NCBI GenBank assembly: GCA_934047225.1
Contig: OW203987.1
Location: forward strand, 31,081,501 to 31,145,500
Origin: Ypsolopha sequella
Lineage: Eukaryota; Arthropoda; Insecta; Lepidoptera; Ypsolophidae
Reading direction: 5' to 3'
DNA length: 64,000 bases
The notes below the pieces were generated by a model, which was not told the DNA's origin, ran no database searches, and saw nothing but the letters and a program-made list of their open reading frames with translations. The translations under genes were made by a program, and so were the position numbers. Below, piece by piece: positions 12,826 through 22,212 of the stretch (positions within the stretch are counted from its first letter, which is position 1; every line of letters starts with the position of its first letter).

Positions 12826-13060
12826 CTTTAAATGAAACCACATATTCTACGGATCGTATTAATGAAATGTAACCACGCAAATGAAAAAAAAAATTGGACT
12901 GGTCCATACCTAGTTTTGTATTATCTGTGCCCATACAAAATTTACAGTGGGTTAATATGAAATAATTTAGTATGGAAAGCTAGTGGAACAATTTTTTTCA
13001 TTTATGTTTCTTTGTTTCAGTATATTTAGTAGACTGTAAAATATGTGGTTTCATTTAAAG
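12826..13060. mobile_element. Foldback (long inverted repeat) element, about 235 bp
   Basis: The ends CTTTAAATGAAACCACATAT (12826-12845) and its complement (13041-13060) match almost perfectly. Further in, AAATGAAAAAA pairs with TTTTTTCATTT and CCATAC pairs with GTATGG, giving imperfect arms of roughly 100 bp. There is no coding capacity. A MITE or snapback element is the likely class; superfamily unknown. Confidence 0.65.
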
Positions 13061-13729
13061 ATTATTGTTCATTAACATCCGCTTTATACAGACATTCTTG
13101 TACATTTGAGAATAAGAATGAGAATGAGAAAAATATTGTAATGTGTAGAATTTCGCTCAAATGGCTCTAAATTCCCACCTTGTATTTTCTTACTCTGTAC
13201 AAAGCATTTAACCTTCTGAACAGACCGGAGGCTGTAAAGGGCTATCGTTATCAGTCAGATAGCTATTACATTAACATTCCAGCTTCATCCCATTTAGATT
13301 AATCTGAGACTTATCTGAGACCTAGGGCTGGACTGCGCGCGCACGTGTTCCTTTAAGTGTGTGTCGGGGAAATGACGAGTCGAGTTTCTTTACTTGTGTG
13401 AGTGGGAACTGCTTCGAAATATGAAATGTCAATAGAACATGGCTCTGTGTGTGTTGTAGATGGCGAGGTGTGTCGCACAAGTGCATATTTGTCGTTGTGT
13501 GTGTAAGGAAAGCTGACTTACTGCATCAATCGCAGGCGCAGGCTTCTAAGTGGGCGTTACCGACTTGATGTTGACTTGCTGATACACTCTTTGGGTTTGT
13601 TTGTTTTAAATATTAGTTCGGTCAGGGGTAAGAAGCGACTGTAGTAAATCAGATGGATAGATAATTCTTTTATGTCATTTCCACAGCAAAACGTTGTACC
13701 TACGTCGAACGCTGCACTAGTGTAGTGAG
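13061..13729. other. No gene seen
   Basis: Mixed AT-rich sequence with a short GT-rich stretch (about 13355-13505). Frames are short and none resembles a known protein. Confidence 0.5.
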
Positions 13730-14025
13730 CCGGGGTCAATGAGTTTTTCAGTATATATTATGTGGATATGTGCATATTATATGAGCATTTACTACTTGCT
13801 GAACGGTAAATCAAAAAACTGATGGGATAAAACCTTTATGCATTAAAATGCATGTATTTATAGCCGGATCAAGGTGAAAGGCTCAAGTTTCAGCTCTTAG
13901 CAAAGTAACGTTGGGACGTAAAATCGTTGGTAAAATGAGGGTCTATCAGTGTTTGTTTGAGGGACAGTCCACACCTAGAAACACTTCTGACACTCTCTCA
14001 GGATACTTTCCGTGAGAGTCGATAA
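13730..14025 (+). mobile_element. tRNA-derived SINE, degenerate copy, plus orientation
   Basis: Shares ordered blocks with the best copy of this family (59172-59512, minus): CAATGAGTTTTTC (13737), ACTTGCTGAACGGT (13793), CGTTGGGACGTAAAA (13909), a GGGTCTATCAGTGT block (13940) and a terminal CACTCTCTCAGGATAC block. The tRNA-like head is largely lost (only GAGCCGGGGTCAATG remains near its 3' edge). Substitutions are many, so the copy is old. Confidence 0.65.
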
Positions 14026-14086
14026 ATAATTTGCTTTTAAATTGTTTGTTTCCTTGAGAATAAATAATTAAAAAATAATATTATAT

Positions 14087-14306
14087 ACTAGTTTTACCTG
14101 CGGCTTCGCTCACGTGGAAGTGTCTTTCAATCAATGCAATATCAAAGTTATTTGGGCGGTTATTTAATTAACACCCATTGTAGCCTTTATATTGTTCAGA
14201 GCCACTACAATGATATCAAAGAATACAAATACAAATCATAAAACCACATCCAAATCCGTAAAGTAGTTCTCGAGTAAAATCGAAAGATACAGATAGACAG
14301 ACAAAC
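14087..14306. mobile_element. Degenerate interspersed repeat with CGGCTTCGC and CAGACAGAC ends
   Basis: Begins ACTAGTTTTACCTGCGGCTT (14087) and ends in AGATAGACAGACAAAC, with AAATCCGTAAAGTAGTTCTC before the end. This pairing of a CGGCTTCGCTCACGTGGA start and a CAGACAGACA end is a form I know from abundant short repeats in Lepidoptera. The family name cannot be fixed by eye. Confidence 0.5.
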
Positions 14307-14646
14307 ATTAATAAATTGTAGTTTTGTCCTCAATACAATACAATACTAATAAAATAACACATTTAAAATTTTGCAAAACGTAATCGTACAGAGACGTTCT
14401 TTTTTGTACTTTATTTATCGGTTTAGATTTAGAGGATGCCTACAAATAATAATGGTAGTTTAGCGATACATACGGTACATACACTCGTATGTATTTACAA
14501 TAAATCATGTAATTTTACTAATCATAAAAATTGTGTGTTCTAATTACAATATGTGTATTTTTAATTTTCTATAATTTGGATGGCAATCTAGCTCGAAACT
14601 CTTATTTAGACTTAAGAATTTTTTTTGTTATCTGTTGTGCATGCCT

Positions 14647-14680
14647 AATAAATAAAATAAAATAAAATAAAAATAAAATA
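14647..14680. repeat. AAATA microsatellite
   Basis: Tandem AATAA/AAATA pentamers after GCATGCCTAATAAATA. It could mark the A-rich tail of an old retroposon. Confidence 0.8.
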
Positions 14681-15410
14681 CGAGTGTATAGGTACATACA
14701 TATATACTATCTGAACAGTTAGTTTTCGGTTTGGAGACGGATGTTAAAAAGTAACCTATAGATAGCTATTTCAGTTTTATCTTTCCATAGGTCAGTTCTC
14801 ACGTATGTTGAGTAAATCAATATTGTAACGACCGGCACTTTATCTGTTCCGCTACATTTCGATCATATTTGTTTTTTTTTTGTTTTTGCAGCGCTGAATT
14901 TGTTGAAGCGAATGGCCTTTTCTACGTACTTATTGCCAAGGTTTAATACGAAAATGTCGTAATCCGAGGGACTTCTTGGCGTTTACCCAAACCTGAAGTT
15001 CTGCAAGTATATACGTGTAGGTGTTACACTGAAAACTTAGAACAAAAGTTCTCCTTTAACTATTTCACCATAAAGAAGGATGTCGACTGCATTTTTAGGT
15101 ACAGTCAGCAGTATCTGTGTCATCAAGTCATCAGCACCTTTTCGCATTTCCTATTACGTGGTAGGTAGCTCGAATCTCTGGCGACCGTACAGTTATACAT
15201 GCTCTTAGGGCATTAAGGTGAGATAACAAAGTTCTCCTCTTCAACAAAAGGATACACATAGTATATACAACAAATAAATAAAACTATGTAACTGTCAATA
15301 ATGTGCTTGCTAGCGATACCTTCTGGGCCCCCTGTCACACTGCAGCAGCTACACCACCGACCTATCATCGCTACTTCTCTTTATGTAAATAACCGACTTA
15401 AATTAGTAAT
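14681..15410. other. No gene seen
   Basis: AT-rich sequence with no recognised element or frame. Confidence 0.45.
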
Positions 15411-15655
15411 ACAAAGGTCGCGGGTTCAAATCCCGTGGTCCATGTACTTGGTGTTCGGTCTGCATGCTGCGAAAGGCACGTTAAGCTGTAAGTCCATATT
15501 TGTGTCCGAAGTACGGCGATAGGGCTCCCCACCCATCACGCTGGAACGTAAAAATGGGTATACGAGTGTGGACTGTGACTTGCATTTCACAATCCATACT
15601 CGGAAAAACCTTTGAGGGGGTCCTCGGGGAATTAATGTCATGACCATTTATTATT
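15411..15655 (+). mobile_element. tRNA-derived SINE copy, plus orientation
   Basis: A B-box-like GCGGGTTCAAATCCCGTGG lies at 15420-15438. It is followed by the same body as other family members: TTTGTGTCCGAAGTACGGCG, CCACCCATCACGCTGGAACG, CATTTCACAATCCATACTCG and the 3' block CTCGGGGAATTAATGTCATG. The A-box half is not recognisable, so the head is truncated or replaced. It is not a working tRNA: no acceptor or D arm folds around the B box. Confidence 0.75.
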
Positions 15656-15830
15656 TGTACATATAAAGTATAATGTGTGTCTATATGTATGTTCGTCTAT
15701 ATGTATGTTCACATTATTATATCTCAAAAACCTCTCAAAAGATTTTGATTCGGTTTTCATTCCAAGGAGCTTCAAGTTCAAGTTTCTGCTTATTTATAGA
15801 ATGTAGAGCTGTGATTGACTCATTTGTGGT

Positions 15831-16256
15831 TTAAGGGGCTACGAAAAAAAATCAACACTTTAAGAACTTGCATATCTACTTCAGTAAATAATGTATAATT
15901 TTGATAAAATACTACATTATTTTTGGATTCTTTTTCTAGGGACCTGTTAAAACTGAAACGCAATTGGAGAAATTCGGCTCGATAGAAATATTTATTGAAA
16001 TGAGGTCCTTTTCGACACCAATTCTCCTGGTCTGACAATTTAGAATGACATATGGACTGCAATTATATTTTATTAGATGGGTTTTAACGGTTTCTAGGAC
16101 CTGGTTAAACAAAATTTTGATAGCATCTTTAGTACATTTTATATTGATAAAAAACCGACTTTTTGCTATTTTTCCACGAATCCGTCCCACTCGCACTGAG
16201 GGTTTTTTCGCATATGGAGTAACAGGGACGCTAAAACTTTTACATATCGCCTTAAG
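15831..16256 (-). mobile_element. Copy A of an unnamed ~420-bp TTAA-ended repeat family
   Basis: Reverse-complement copy of the elements at 40820, 47299 and 54370. The ends are TTAAGGGGCTACG and CATATCGCCTTAA, so both carry TTAA next to a GGCG-like inverted end. Shared internal blocks, read on its own strand, include AAGTTTTAGCGTCCCTG, AAAGTCGGTTTTTTAT, AATTTTGTTTAACCAGGTCC, AAAGGACCTCATTTCAATAA and AATTTCTCCAATTGCG. The 70- to 90-codon frames on both strands are broken in the other copies, so it is non-coding. Likely a non-autonomous DNA transposon. Confidence 0.8.
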
Positions 16257-16837
16257 TATCGCTTAGTGCGATTGTCTCAATTAGTCATTATCCAGTGAAA
16301 ATCTGGAGAAGTGACAAATGTAAGCATAGAGCAGGGACTGCTTTAATCTGTACTTATCTTAGGAACCATGTAAGATGGATCTGAATAGCAATCTATTAAA
16401 CCTACTCTTTTGTACTAACTCGCAGGCTAAGACAGTGTTAGAACATCAAATTATTTTCTACTTATTTACACTTATACCTTATATATTAACTTTAAAAAGT
16501 TACGCACGCTGACAGCGAATTTTGTAAGTGAGCTGTAAAAATGTAAACCTGTTGGCACTGAGCGATCAGAAGGTTCAAAAGCGTACAGCCGTAAGAAGGT
16601 CTACCCTAAAATATATAATTATTATTCGTATTAACCTCGAAAACAAACGACGCTTTAACCCAATAGTTTCTTACATTACAGATGCTCAGGCAGTACAGGG
16701 GACTTTTAACCTTTATCTACGCAAAGCTAAGGCGCTTAGTAACGATGGAATTTACACGTATTTTCACGACATATATCCCTGAAGTAGTGTTAGAAGTATT
16801 TCTGATGTGAACTGGCACTAGAACTGTCAAAATTCTT
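16257..16837. other. No gene seen
   Basis: An 84-codon plus frame (16528-16782) has no family resemblance I can see and no start context. It is treated as chance. Confidence 0.45.
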
Positions 16838-17213
16838 GTACCCACTTTTCACCGGCAAGGTTTAAGTCTCAATTTGGGCACAAATTCACGAATTTTTTTA
16901 GAACATGCAGTTTCACCTCAGCAACATGTACATACATTCCGAAAAACTCATTGGCTGGCTGGATCCAAACACGGGTCCCAAGATTGGCTGGCTGGATCCA
17001 AACACGGGTCCCAAGATTGGCTGGCTGGATCCAAACACGGGTCCCAAGATTGGCTGGCTGGATCCAAACACGGGTCCCAAGATTGGCTGGCTGGATCCAA
17101 ACACGGGTCTCAAGATTGGCTGGCTGGATCCAAACACGGGTCCCAAGATTGGCTGGCTGGATCCAAACACGGGTCCCAAGATTGGCGTCCTACCGACTGA
17201 CTACCGATTTTAC
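16838..17213 (-). mobile_element. tRNA-derived SINE, minus orientation, with a minisatellite grown inside its head
   Basis: Left of the array lie family body blocks (GGGCACAAATTCACGAATTT, then CATTCCGAAAAACTCATTGG) that match the minus-oriented copy at 59172-59512 in order. Right of it, CGTCCTACCGACTGACTACC matches that copy's A-box end (CGTTCTACCACTGAGCTATC). Between them, where one B-box segment is expected, are seven 33-bp units. The SINE is therefore whole except that its B-box region is amplified. Confidence 0.8.
16953..17183. repeat. 33-bp minisatellite, 7 copies, derived from a SINE B box
   Basis: Seven nearly identical 33-bp units starting at 16953, each with GGCTGGCTGGATCCAAACAC followed by GGGTCCCAAGATT. 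One unit has GGTCTCAAG. The GGATCC...GGGT..CAAGAT core aligns with GGATCGAACC...GGGTATCAAGAT in the head of the SINE copy at 59172-59512. Because 33 is a multiple of three and the unit is stop-free, several frames of about 90-120 codons stay open. These are by-products, not genes. Confidence 0.93.
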
Positions 17214-17314
17214 TTTTCGCAAAACTGTAACTATGAATCCTCGTAAAAGTTTTAAATCAACACAAGGGCAGTTTTGTATAGTAATGCCTTATCCCTTGAA
17301 TATGACGTAGTTTC

Positions 17315-17480
17315 CAGTGCCCCCCCCCCCCCCCGCCCCGTCCCGCCCGTCCCGGTGCGCGAACTGGCACAGTGGGACACGCGACGAGAGCGAACCGCGG
17401 TACAGTTATACCGCGCGCTGACTTTTACTTTTACATGTACCGCTGCTTGTTTGTCATGCGGGCGGTGCGGCGCGCGGCTG
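17315..17480. promoter_or_regulatory. CpG-rich patch, possible promoter
   Basis: A C-run at 17321-17335 is followed by CG-dense sequence to about 17480, then a TCAGT initiator-like pentamer at 17530 (CCATCAGTTG). The composition resembles an insect promoter-proximal patch, but no exon or transcript can be tied to it. Frames of 92-117 codons on both strands have no recognisable domain. Confidence 0.25.
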
Positions 17481-17634
17481 TACCTACTGTGTGTAGTTTG
17501 TGTAGTTGCGGTGGCTTTGAGTAGTTCCATCAGTTGTCATTATCGTTGTAACAATAGACCGCAGCCCAGATCGCGGCTCGGACCCATCTTACAGATGAAG
17601 AGTATAAACCAAGGTTGGTTGGTATAAATTGAAT

Positions 17635-17786
17635 TTGCTCCGGTTAATTAGTTACATTATTCTCCAAAAGGACGTATACCAAGACATACTGAAAAAGGGC
17701 AGAGTCAAAACCGGAATAGAACATCTGGTATGATTAGATTCATGGATGTGGATGAGGCGAAAGATCGTGTCTGGATCGAAGCACTC
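17635..17786. repeat. Array flank, first copy of an exact duplication
   Basis: This segment (from TTGCTCCGGTTAATTAG to GGATCGAAGCACTC) recurs without a visible difference at 18301-18452. The offset is exactly 666 bp. One plus frame within it gives MDVDEAKDRVW, faintly like the C-terminal end of some LINE ORF2 proteins. That resemblance is weak. Confidence 0.92.
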
Positions 17787-18298
17787 GACGCCTCTACCTA
17801 CTACTGGTGATAGGACGCCTCTACCTACTGCTGGTGGTAGGACGCCTCTACCTACTGCTGGTGGTAGGACGCCTCTACCTACTGCTGGTGGTAGGACGCC
17901 TCTACCTACTGCTGGTGGTAGGACGCCTCTACCTACTACTGGTGGTAGGACGCCTCTACCTACTGCTGGTGGTAGGACGCCTCTACCTACTGCTGGTGGT
18001 AGGACGCCTCTACCTACTGCTGGTTGTAGGACGCCTCTACCTACTGCTGGTGGTAGGACGCCTCTACCTACTGCTGGTGGTAGGACGCCTCTACCTACTG
18101 CTGGTGGTAGGACGCCTCTACCTACTGCTGGTGGTAGGACGCCTCTACCTACTGCTGGTGGTAGAACGCCTCTACTTACTGCTGGTGGTAGGACGCCTCT
18201 ACCTACTACTGGTGGTAGGACGCCTCTACCTACTGCTGGTGGTAGGACGCCTCTACCTACTGCTGGTTGTAGGACGCCTCTACCTACTGCTGGTTGTA
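17787..18298. repeat. 27-bp minisatellite, block 1, about 19 copies
   Basis: Tandem units of GGACGCCTCTACCTACTGCT plus GGTGGTA. Variants include TACTACTGG, GGTTGTA, GTAGAACG and TACTTACTG. As 27 is a multiple of three and the unit lacks stops in most frames, long plus frames (TPLPTAGGR or VGRLYLLLV repeats) and a minus frame (PPAVGRGVL) stay open. They are not taken as genes: all follow from one short DNA unit and no frame is favoured by silent change. Confidence 0.96.
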
Positions 18299-18300
18299 CC

Positions 18301-18452
18301 TTGCTCCGGTTAATTAGTTACATTATTCTCCAAAAGGACGTATACCAAGACATACTGAAAAAGGGCAGAGTCAAAACCGGAATAGAACATCTGGTATGAT
18401 TAGATTCATGGATGTGGATGAGGCGAAAGATCGTGTCTGGATCGAAGCACTC
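18301..18452. repeat. Array flank, second copy of the exact duplication
   Basis: Second copy of the 17635-17786 segment, lying between the two 27-bp blocks. I saw no base difference by eye. The duplication is either very recent, kept alike by conversion, or an assembly error in a repeat. Confidence 0.92.
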
Positions 18453-20456
18453 GACGCCTCTACCTACTACTGGTGGTAGGACGCCTATACCTACTGCTGG
18501 TGGTAGGACGCCTCTACCTACTGCTGGTGGTAGAACGCCTCTACCTACTGCTGGTTGTAGGACGCCTCTACCTACTGCTGGTGGTAGAACGCCTCTACCT
18601 ACTGCTGGTTGTAGGACGCCTCTACCTACTGCTGGTGGTAGGACGCCTCTACCTACTGCTGGTGGTAGAACGCCTCTACCTACTGCTGGTTGTAGGACGC
18701 CTCTACCTACTGCTGGTTGTAGGACGCCTCTACCTACTGCTGGTTGTAGGACGCCTCTACCTACTGCTGGTGGTAGGACGCCTCTATCTACTGCTGGTTG
18801 TAGGACGCCTCTACCTACTGCTGGTGGTAGGACGTCTCTACCTACTGCTGGTGGTAGGACGCCTCTACCTACTGCTGGTGGTAGGACGCCTCTACCTACT
18901 GCTGGTGGTAGGACGCCTCTACCTACTGCTGGTGGTAGAACGCCTCTACTTACTGCTGGTGGTAGGACGCCTCTACTTACTGCTGGTGGTAGGACGCCTC
19001 TACCTACTGCTGGTGGTAGGACGCCTCTACCTACTGCTGGTTGTAGGACGCCTCTACCTACTGCTGGTGGTAGGACGCCTCTACCTACTGCTGGTGGTAG
19101 GACGCCTCTACCTACTGCTGGTGGTAGGACGCCTCTACCTACTGCTGGTGGTAGGACGCCTCTACCTACTGCTGGTGGTAGAACGCCTCTACTTACTGCT
19201 GGTGGTAGGACGCCTCTACCTACTGCTGGTGGTAGGACGCCTCTACCTACTGCTGGTGGTAGGACGCCTCTACCTACTGCTGGTGGTAGAACGCCTCTAC
19301 CTACTGCTGGTGGTAGGACGCCTCTACCTACTGCTGGTGGTAGGACGCCTCTATCTACTGCTGGTTGTAGGACGCCTCTACCTACTGCTGGTGGTAGCAC
19401 GTCTCTACCTACTGCTGGTGGTAGGACGTCTCTACCTACTGCTGGTGGTAGAACGCCTCTATCTACTGCTGGTTGTAGGACGCCTCTACCTACTGCTGGT
19501 TGTAGGACGCCTCTACCTACTGCTGGTGGTAGGACGCCTCTACCTACTGCTGGTGGTAGAACGCCTCTACCTACTGCTGGTGGTAGGACGCCTCTACCTA
19601 CTGCTGGTGGTAGGACGCCTCTACCTACTGCTGGTGGTAGGACGCCTCTACCTACTGCTGGTGGTAGGACGCCTCTACCTACTGCTGGTGGTAGAACGCC
19701 TCTACCTACTGCTGGTGGTAGGACGCCTCTACCTACTGCTGGTGGTAGGACGCCTCTACCTACTGCTGGTGGTAGAACGCCTCTACTTACTGCTGGTGGT
19801 AGGACGCCTCTACCTACTGCTGGTTGTAGGACGCCTCTACCTACTGCTGGTGGTAGAACGCCTCTACCTACTGCTGGTTGTAGGACGCCTCTACCTACTG
19901 CTGGTGGTAGAACGCCTCTACCTACTGCTGGTTGTAGGACGCCTCTACCTACTGCTGGTGGTAGGACGCCTCTACCTACTGCTGGTTGTAGGACGCCTCT
20001 ACCTACTGCTGGTTGTAGGACGCCTCTACCTACTGCTGGTTGTAGGACGCCTCTACCTACTGCTGGTTGTAGGACGCCTCTACCTACTGTTGATGGTAGG
20101 ACGCCTCTACCTACTGCTGGTTGTAGGACGCCTCTACCTACTGTTGATGGTAGGACGCCTCTACCTACTGCTGGTTGTAGGACGCCTCTACCTACTGCTG
20201 GTGGTAGGACGCCTCTACCTACTGCTGGTGGTAGGACGCCTCTACCTACTGCTGGTGGTAGGACGCCTCTACCTACTGCTGGTTGTAGGACGCCTCTACC
20301 TACTGCTGGTGGTAGAACGCCTCTACCTACTGCTGGTTGTAGGACGCCTCTACCTACTGCTGGTGGTAGAACGCCTCTATCTACTGCTGGTTGTAGGACG
20401 CCTCTACCTACTGCTGGTTGTAGGACGCCTCTACCTACTGCTGGTGGTAGGACGCC
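18453..20456. repeat. 27-bp minisatellite, block 2, about 74 copies
   Basis: Same unit as block 1. Variant units (GGTTGTA, AGAACG, CTATCTACTG, ACGTCTC, TACTGTTGATGG) recur in clusters, for example at 18590-18780 and 19860-20130, indicating local copying of multi-unit blocks. The last unit runs directly into a SINE: GGTGGTAGGACGCCATACCC aligns with that SINE's A-box segment, GTGGTAGAACGCT. Open frames of 686 and 689 codons (plus) and 360 codons (minus) cross it and are by-products of the repeat length. Confidence 0.96.
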
Positions 20457-20731
20457 ATACCCTATATCTTGAGACCTGGGTTCAATTGCTACTAGTTGGA
20501 CATTGCAGATATTTGTATATTTGTATATTTACCACTCACTGAACGGTTAAGGAAAACACTATGATTTTTACCTCATTTATATTTTTACTACGTTAAAGTT
20601 CACCCCGCCATCACTTTGAGACGTTAAAATCGTCAGTGAAAAAAAGGCATACGTGTTTGACTATTCCAGTAATAGTTCACACTTTGAAATACCTCTGACA
20701 ACCCCCTCGATTATATTTGTCGTGACATTAA
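20435..20731 (+). mobile_element. tRNA-derived SINE, plus orientation, seed of the 27-bp array
   Basis: Order seen: A-box-like TGCTGGTGGTAGGACGCC, then ATCTTGAGACCTGGG, the B-box-like GGGTTCAATTGC (20477-20488), ACTCACTGAACGGTTAAGG, the body block CACCCCGCCATCACTTTGAG, and a 3' block with ACCCCCTCGATT and GTCGTGACATTAAG. This is the same order as in the copy at 59172-59512. The 5' end of its head merges without a boundary into the 27-bp array. Confidence 0.78.
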
Positions 20732-21126
20732 GTTTTTTAAGCCAAAACTGGCTTCCTTATTGTCTTAGGACCAATATATTTGCTATTTCCAGTTGTTTAC
20801 TTATATATTACGTAGGTATAAGGTGACTTTTGTTTATATAGCCAAATTGATACTAAAGAATCGGTAAGAGTCCGGACCAAGGTTCAATGACCCATTTTGT
20901 GAAAAACGCAAAATGAAATTTAGAATAGAATGGCATTATGTTTATTTCGACTTCGTTTACTAATTCACTCGAGTTTATCGTAAATTAGTATAAAGGCAGA
21001 GGTACAATTTTTTATTCGTATTCTGCATAAAGTATCATTATAACTTGTTCTTGGACACTTATCGAGTCTGCAGTATGAATTGGGCTACATAAACAAAAGT
21101 CACCGTATATAGTTTTGATACAACTG
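20732..21126. other. No gene seen
   Basis: AT-rich sequence with no recognised element. Confidence 0.45.
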
Positions 21127-21477
21127 TTACTTCACCATGCTCTTCCATAACTTATCTTTTACTTCACCGTGCACTTCCATAACTTATCTTTTACTTCACC
21201 GTGCACTTCCATAAGTTATCTTTTACTTCACCGTGCACTTCCATAACTTATCTTTTACTTCACCATGCACTTCCATAACTAATTTTTTACTTCACCGTGC
21301 ACTTCCATAACTTATCTTTTACTTCACCGTGCACTTCCATAAGTTATCTTTTACTTCACCGTGCACTTCTATAACTTACCTTTTACTTCACCGTGCACTT
21401 CTATAACTTACCTTTTACTTCACCGTGCACTTCCATAACTTATTTTTTACTTCACCGTGCACTTCCATAAGTTATCT
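21127..21477. repeat. 32-bp minisatellite, 11 copies
   Basis: Eleven 32-bp units of TTACTTCACCGTGCACTTCC followed by ATAACTTATCTT. Variants are ATAAGTTATC, CTATAACTTACC and CACCATGC. The register is exact throughout. Confidence 0.95.
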
Positions 21478-21959
21478 CTCGGGCTGCGCACGCAGGTCGA
21501 AGTGTTCCACCTTCAGGATGACATGCTCTTTTGGTACATCTTCACTACTCTATTTCTTCTACTATACGTAGTAACGACCACGCTTGAAAGAAAGCGTCGA
21601 TGAATCATAGGATGAAGTGCGCTCACACAGAAAGTACCTACAAAAATAAGAGTAAACACTTTTCTTGTTTATTTAAGAAGGTTAATGTAAGAGCGGGGTT
21701 CCTGTAGAGAAAGAGCGGGGTTCCTGTATTATTTATTGTCCCGGCACGGCTTCTCATTGACGTCATCGTGCCGGAACACGATGACTCGGCACGCGGTTTG
21801 TGTGAGGGTGTGATAAGACACGGTCGGAGCCCACCGCCGGTAGCTACCAAGCGATATAAAGTGAAGTGACTAAACTTCGTGAAATTAAGATCAGAGTACG
21901 CACTATTCAAAAAAAAAAAAAAAAAAAAATCTAAATTCCTTTATTGTTTACGATTCACA
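21478..21959. other. Mixed sequence with a 21-base A tract
   Basis: A direct repeat of GAGCGGGGTTCCTGTA occurs at 21691 and 21714. A poly-A run at 21909-21929 may be the tail of a retroposed sequence. The 90-codon minus frame (21638-21910) ends its reading in these repeats and has no known relative that I can name. Confidence 0.4.
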
Positions 21960-22212
21960 GTTTACATGGTTTGGGACTCCCCTTTTAAGTTTAGTAACCT
22001 GTACTAGGAGAGGCCCGCTCATTCCAGAGCCGAGACGGGTGCGTCTCTGCTTCCGCCAACTGGCGTCACACGTCACTCCTCTCATTTTTATTGCATGCAG
22101 TGTTTACCTATAATTGGAGTTACACTCTATTCCTACTGTACGCTAGTTTAATTGTATGTTGTTAAGTGTATCATCTGTTGGTAGACCAAATAAATAAATA
22201 AATAAATTCTAT
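21960..22212 (+). mobile_element. Candidate LINE 3' end with AAAT tail
   Basis: A moderately GC-rich stretch (CCTGTACTAGGAGAGGCCCG, later TGTTGGTAGACC) ends in an (AAAT)n run at 22188-22207. This fits the 3' end of a non-LTR element. No protein frame is preserved. Confidence 0.4.

Noticed and set aside
13355..13510. GT-rich stretch as a promoter or exon
   Set aside because: No open frame, initiator or splice pairing could be found.
15420..15438. tRNA gene suggested by GCGGGTTCAAATCCCGTGG
   Set aside because: Only a T-arm-like hairpin is present; no D arm, anticodon arm or acceptor can be folded around it.
16874..17310. Several overlapping frames of 88-119 codons with an 11-residue repeat (LAGSKHGSQDW, IGWLDPNTGPK and others)
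   Set aside because: All arise from the stop-free 33-bp minisatellite in different frames and on both strands. The repeat itself derives from a SINE head, so a protein is not supported.
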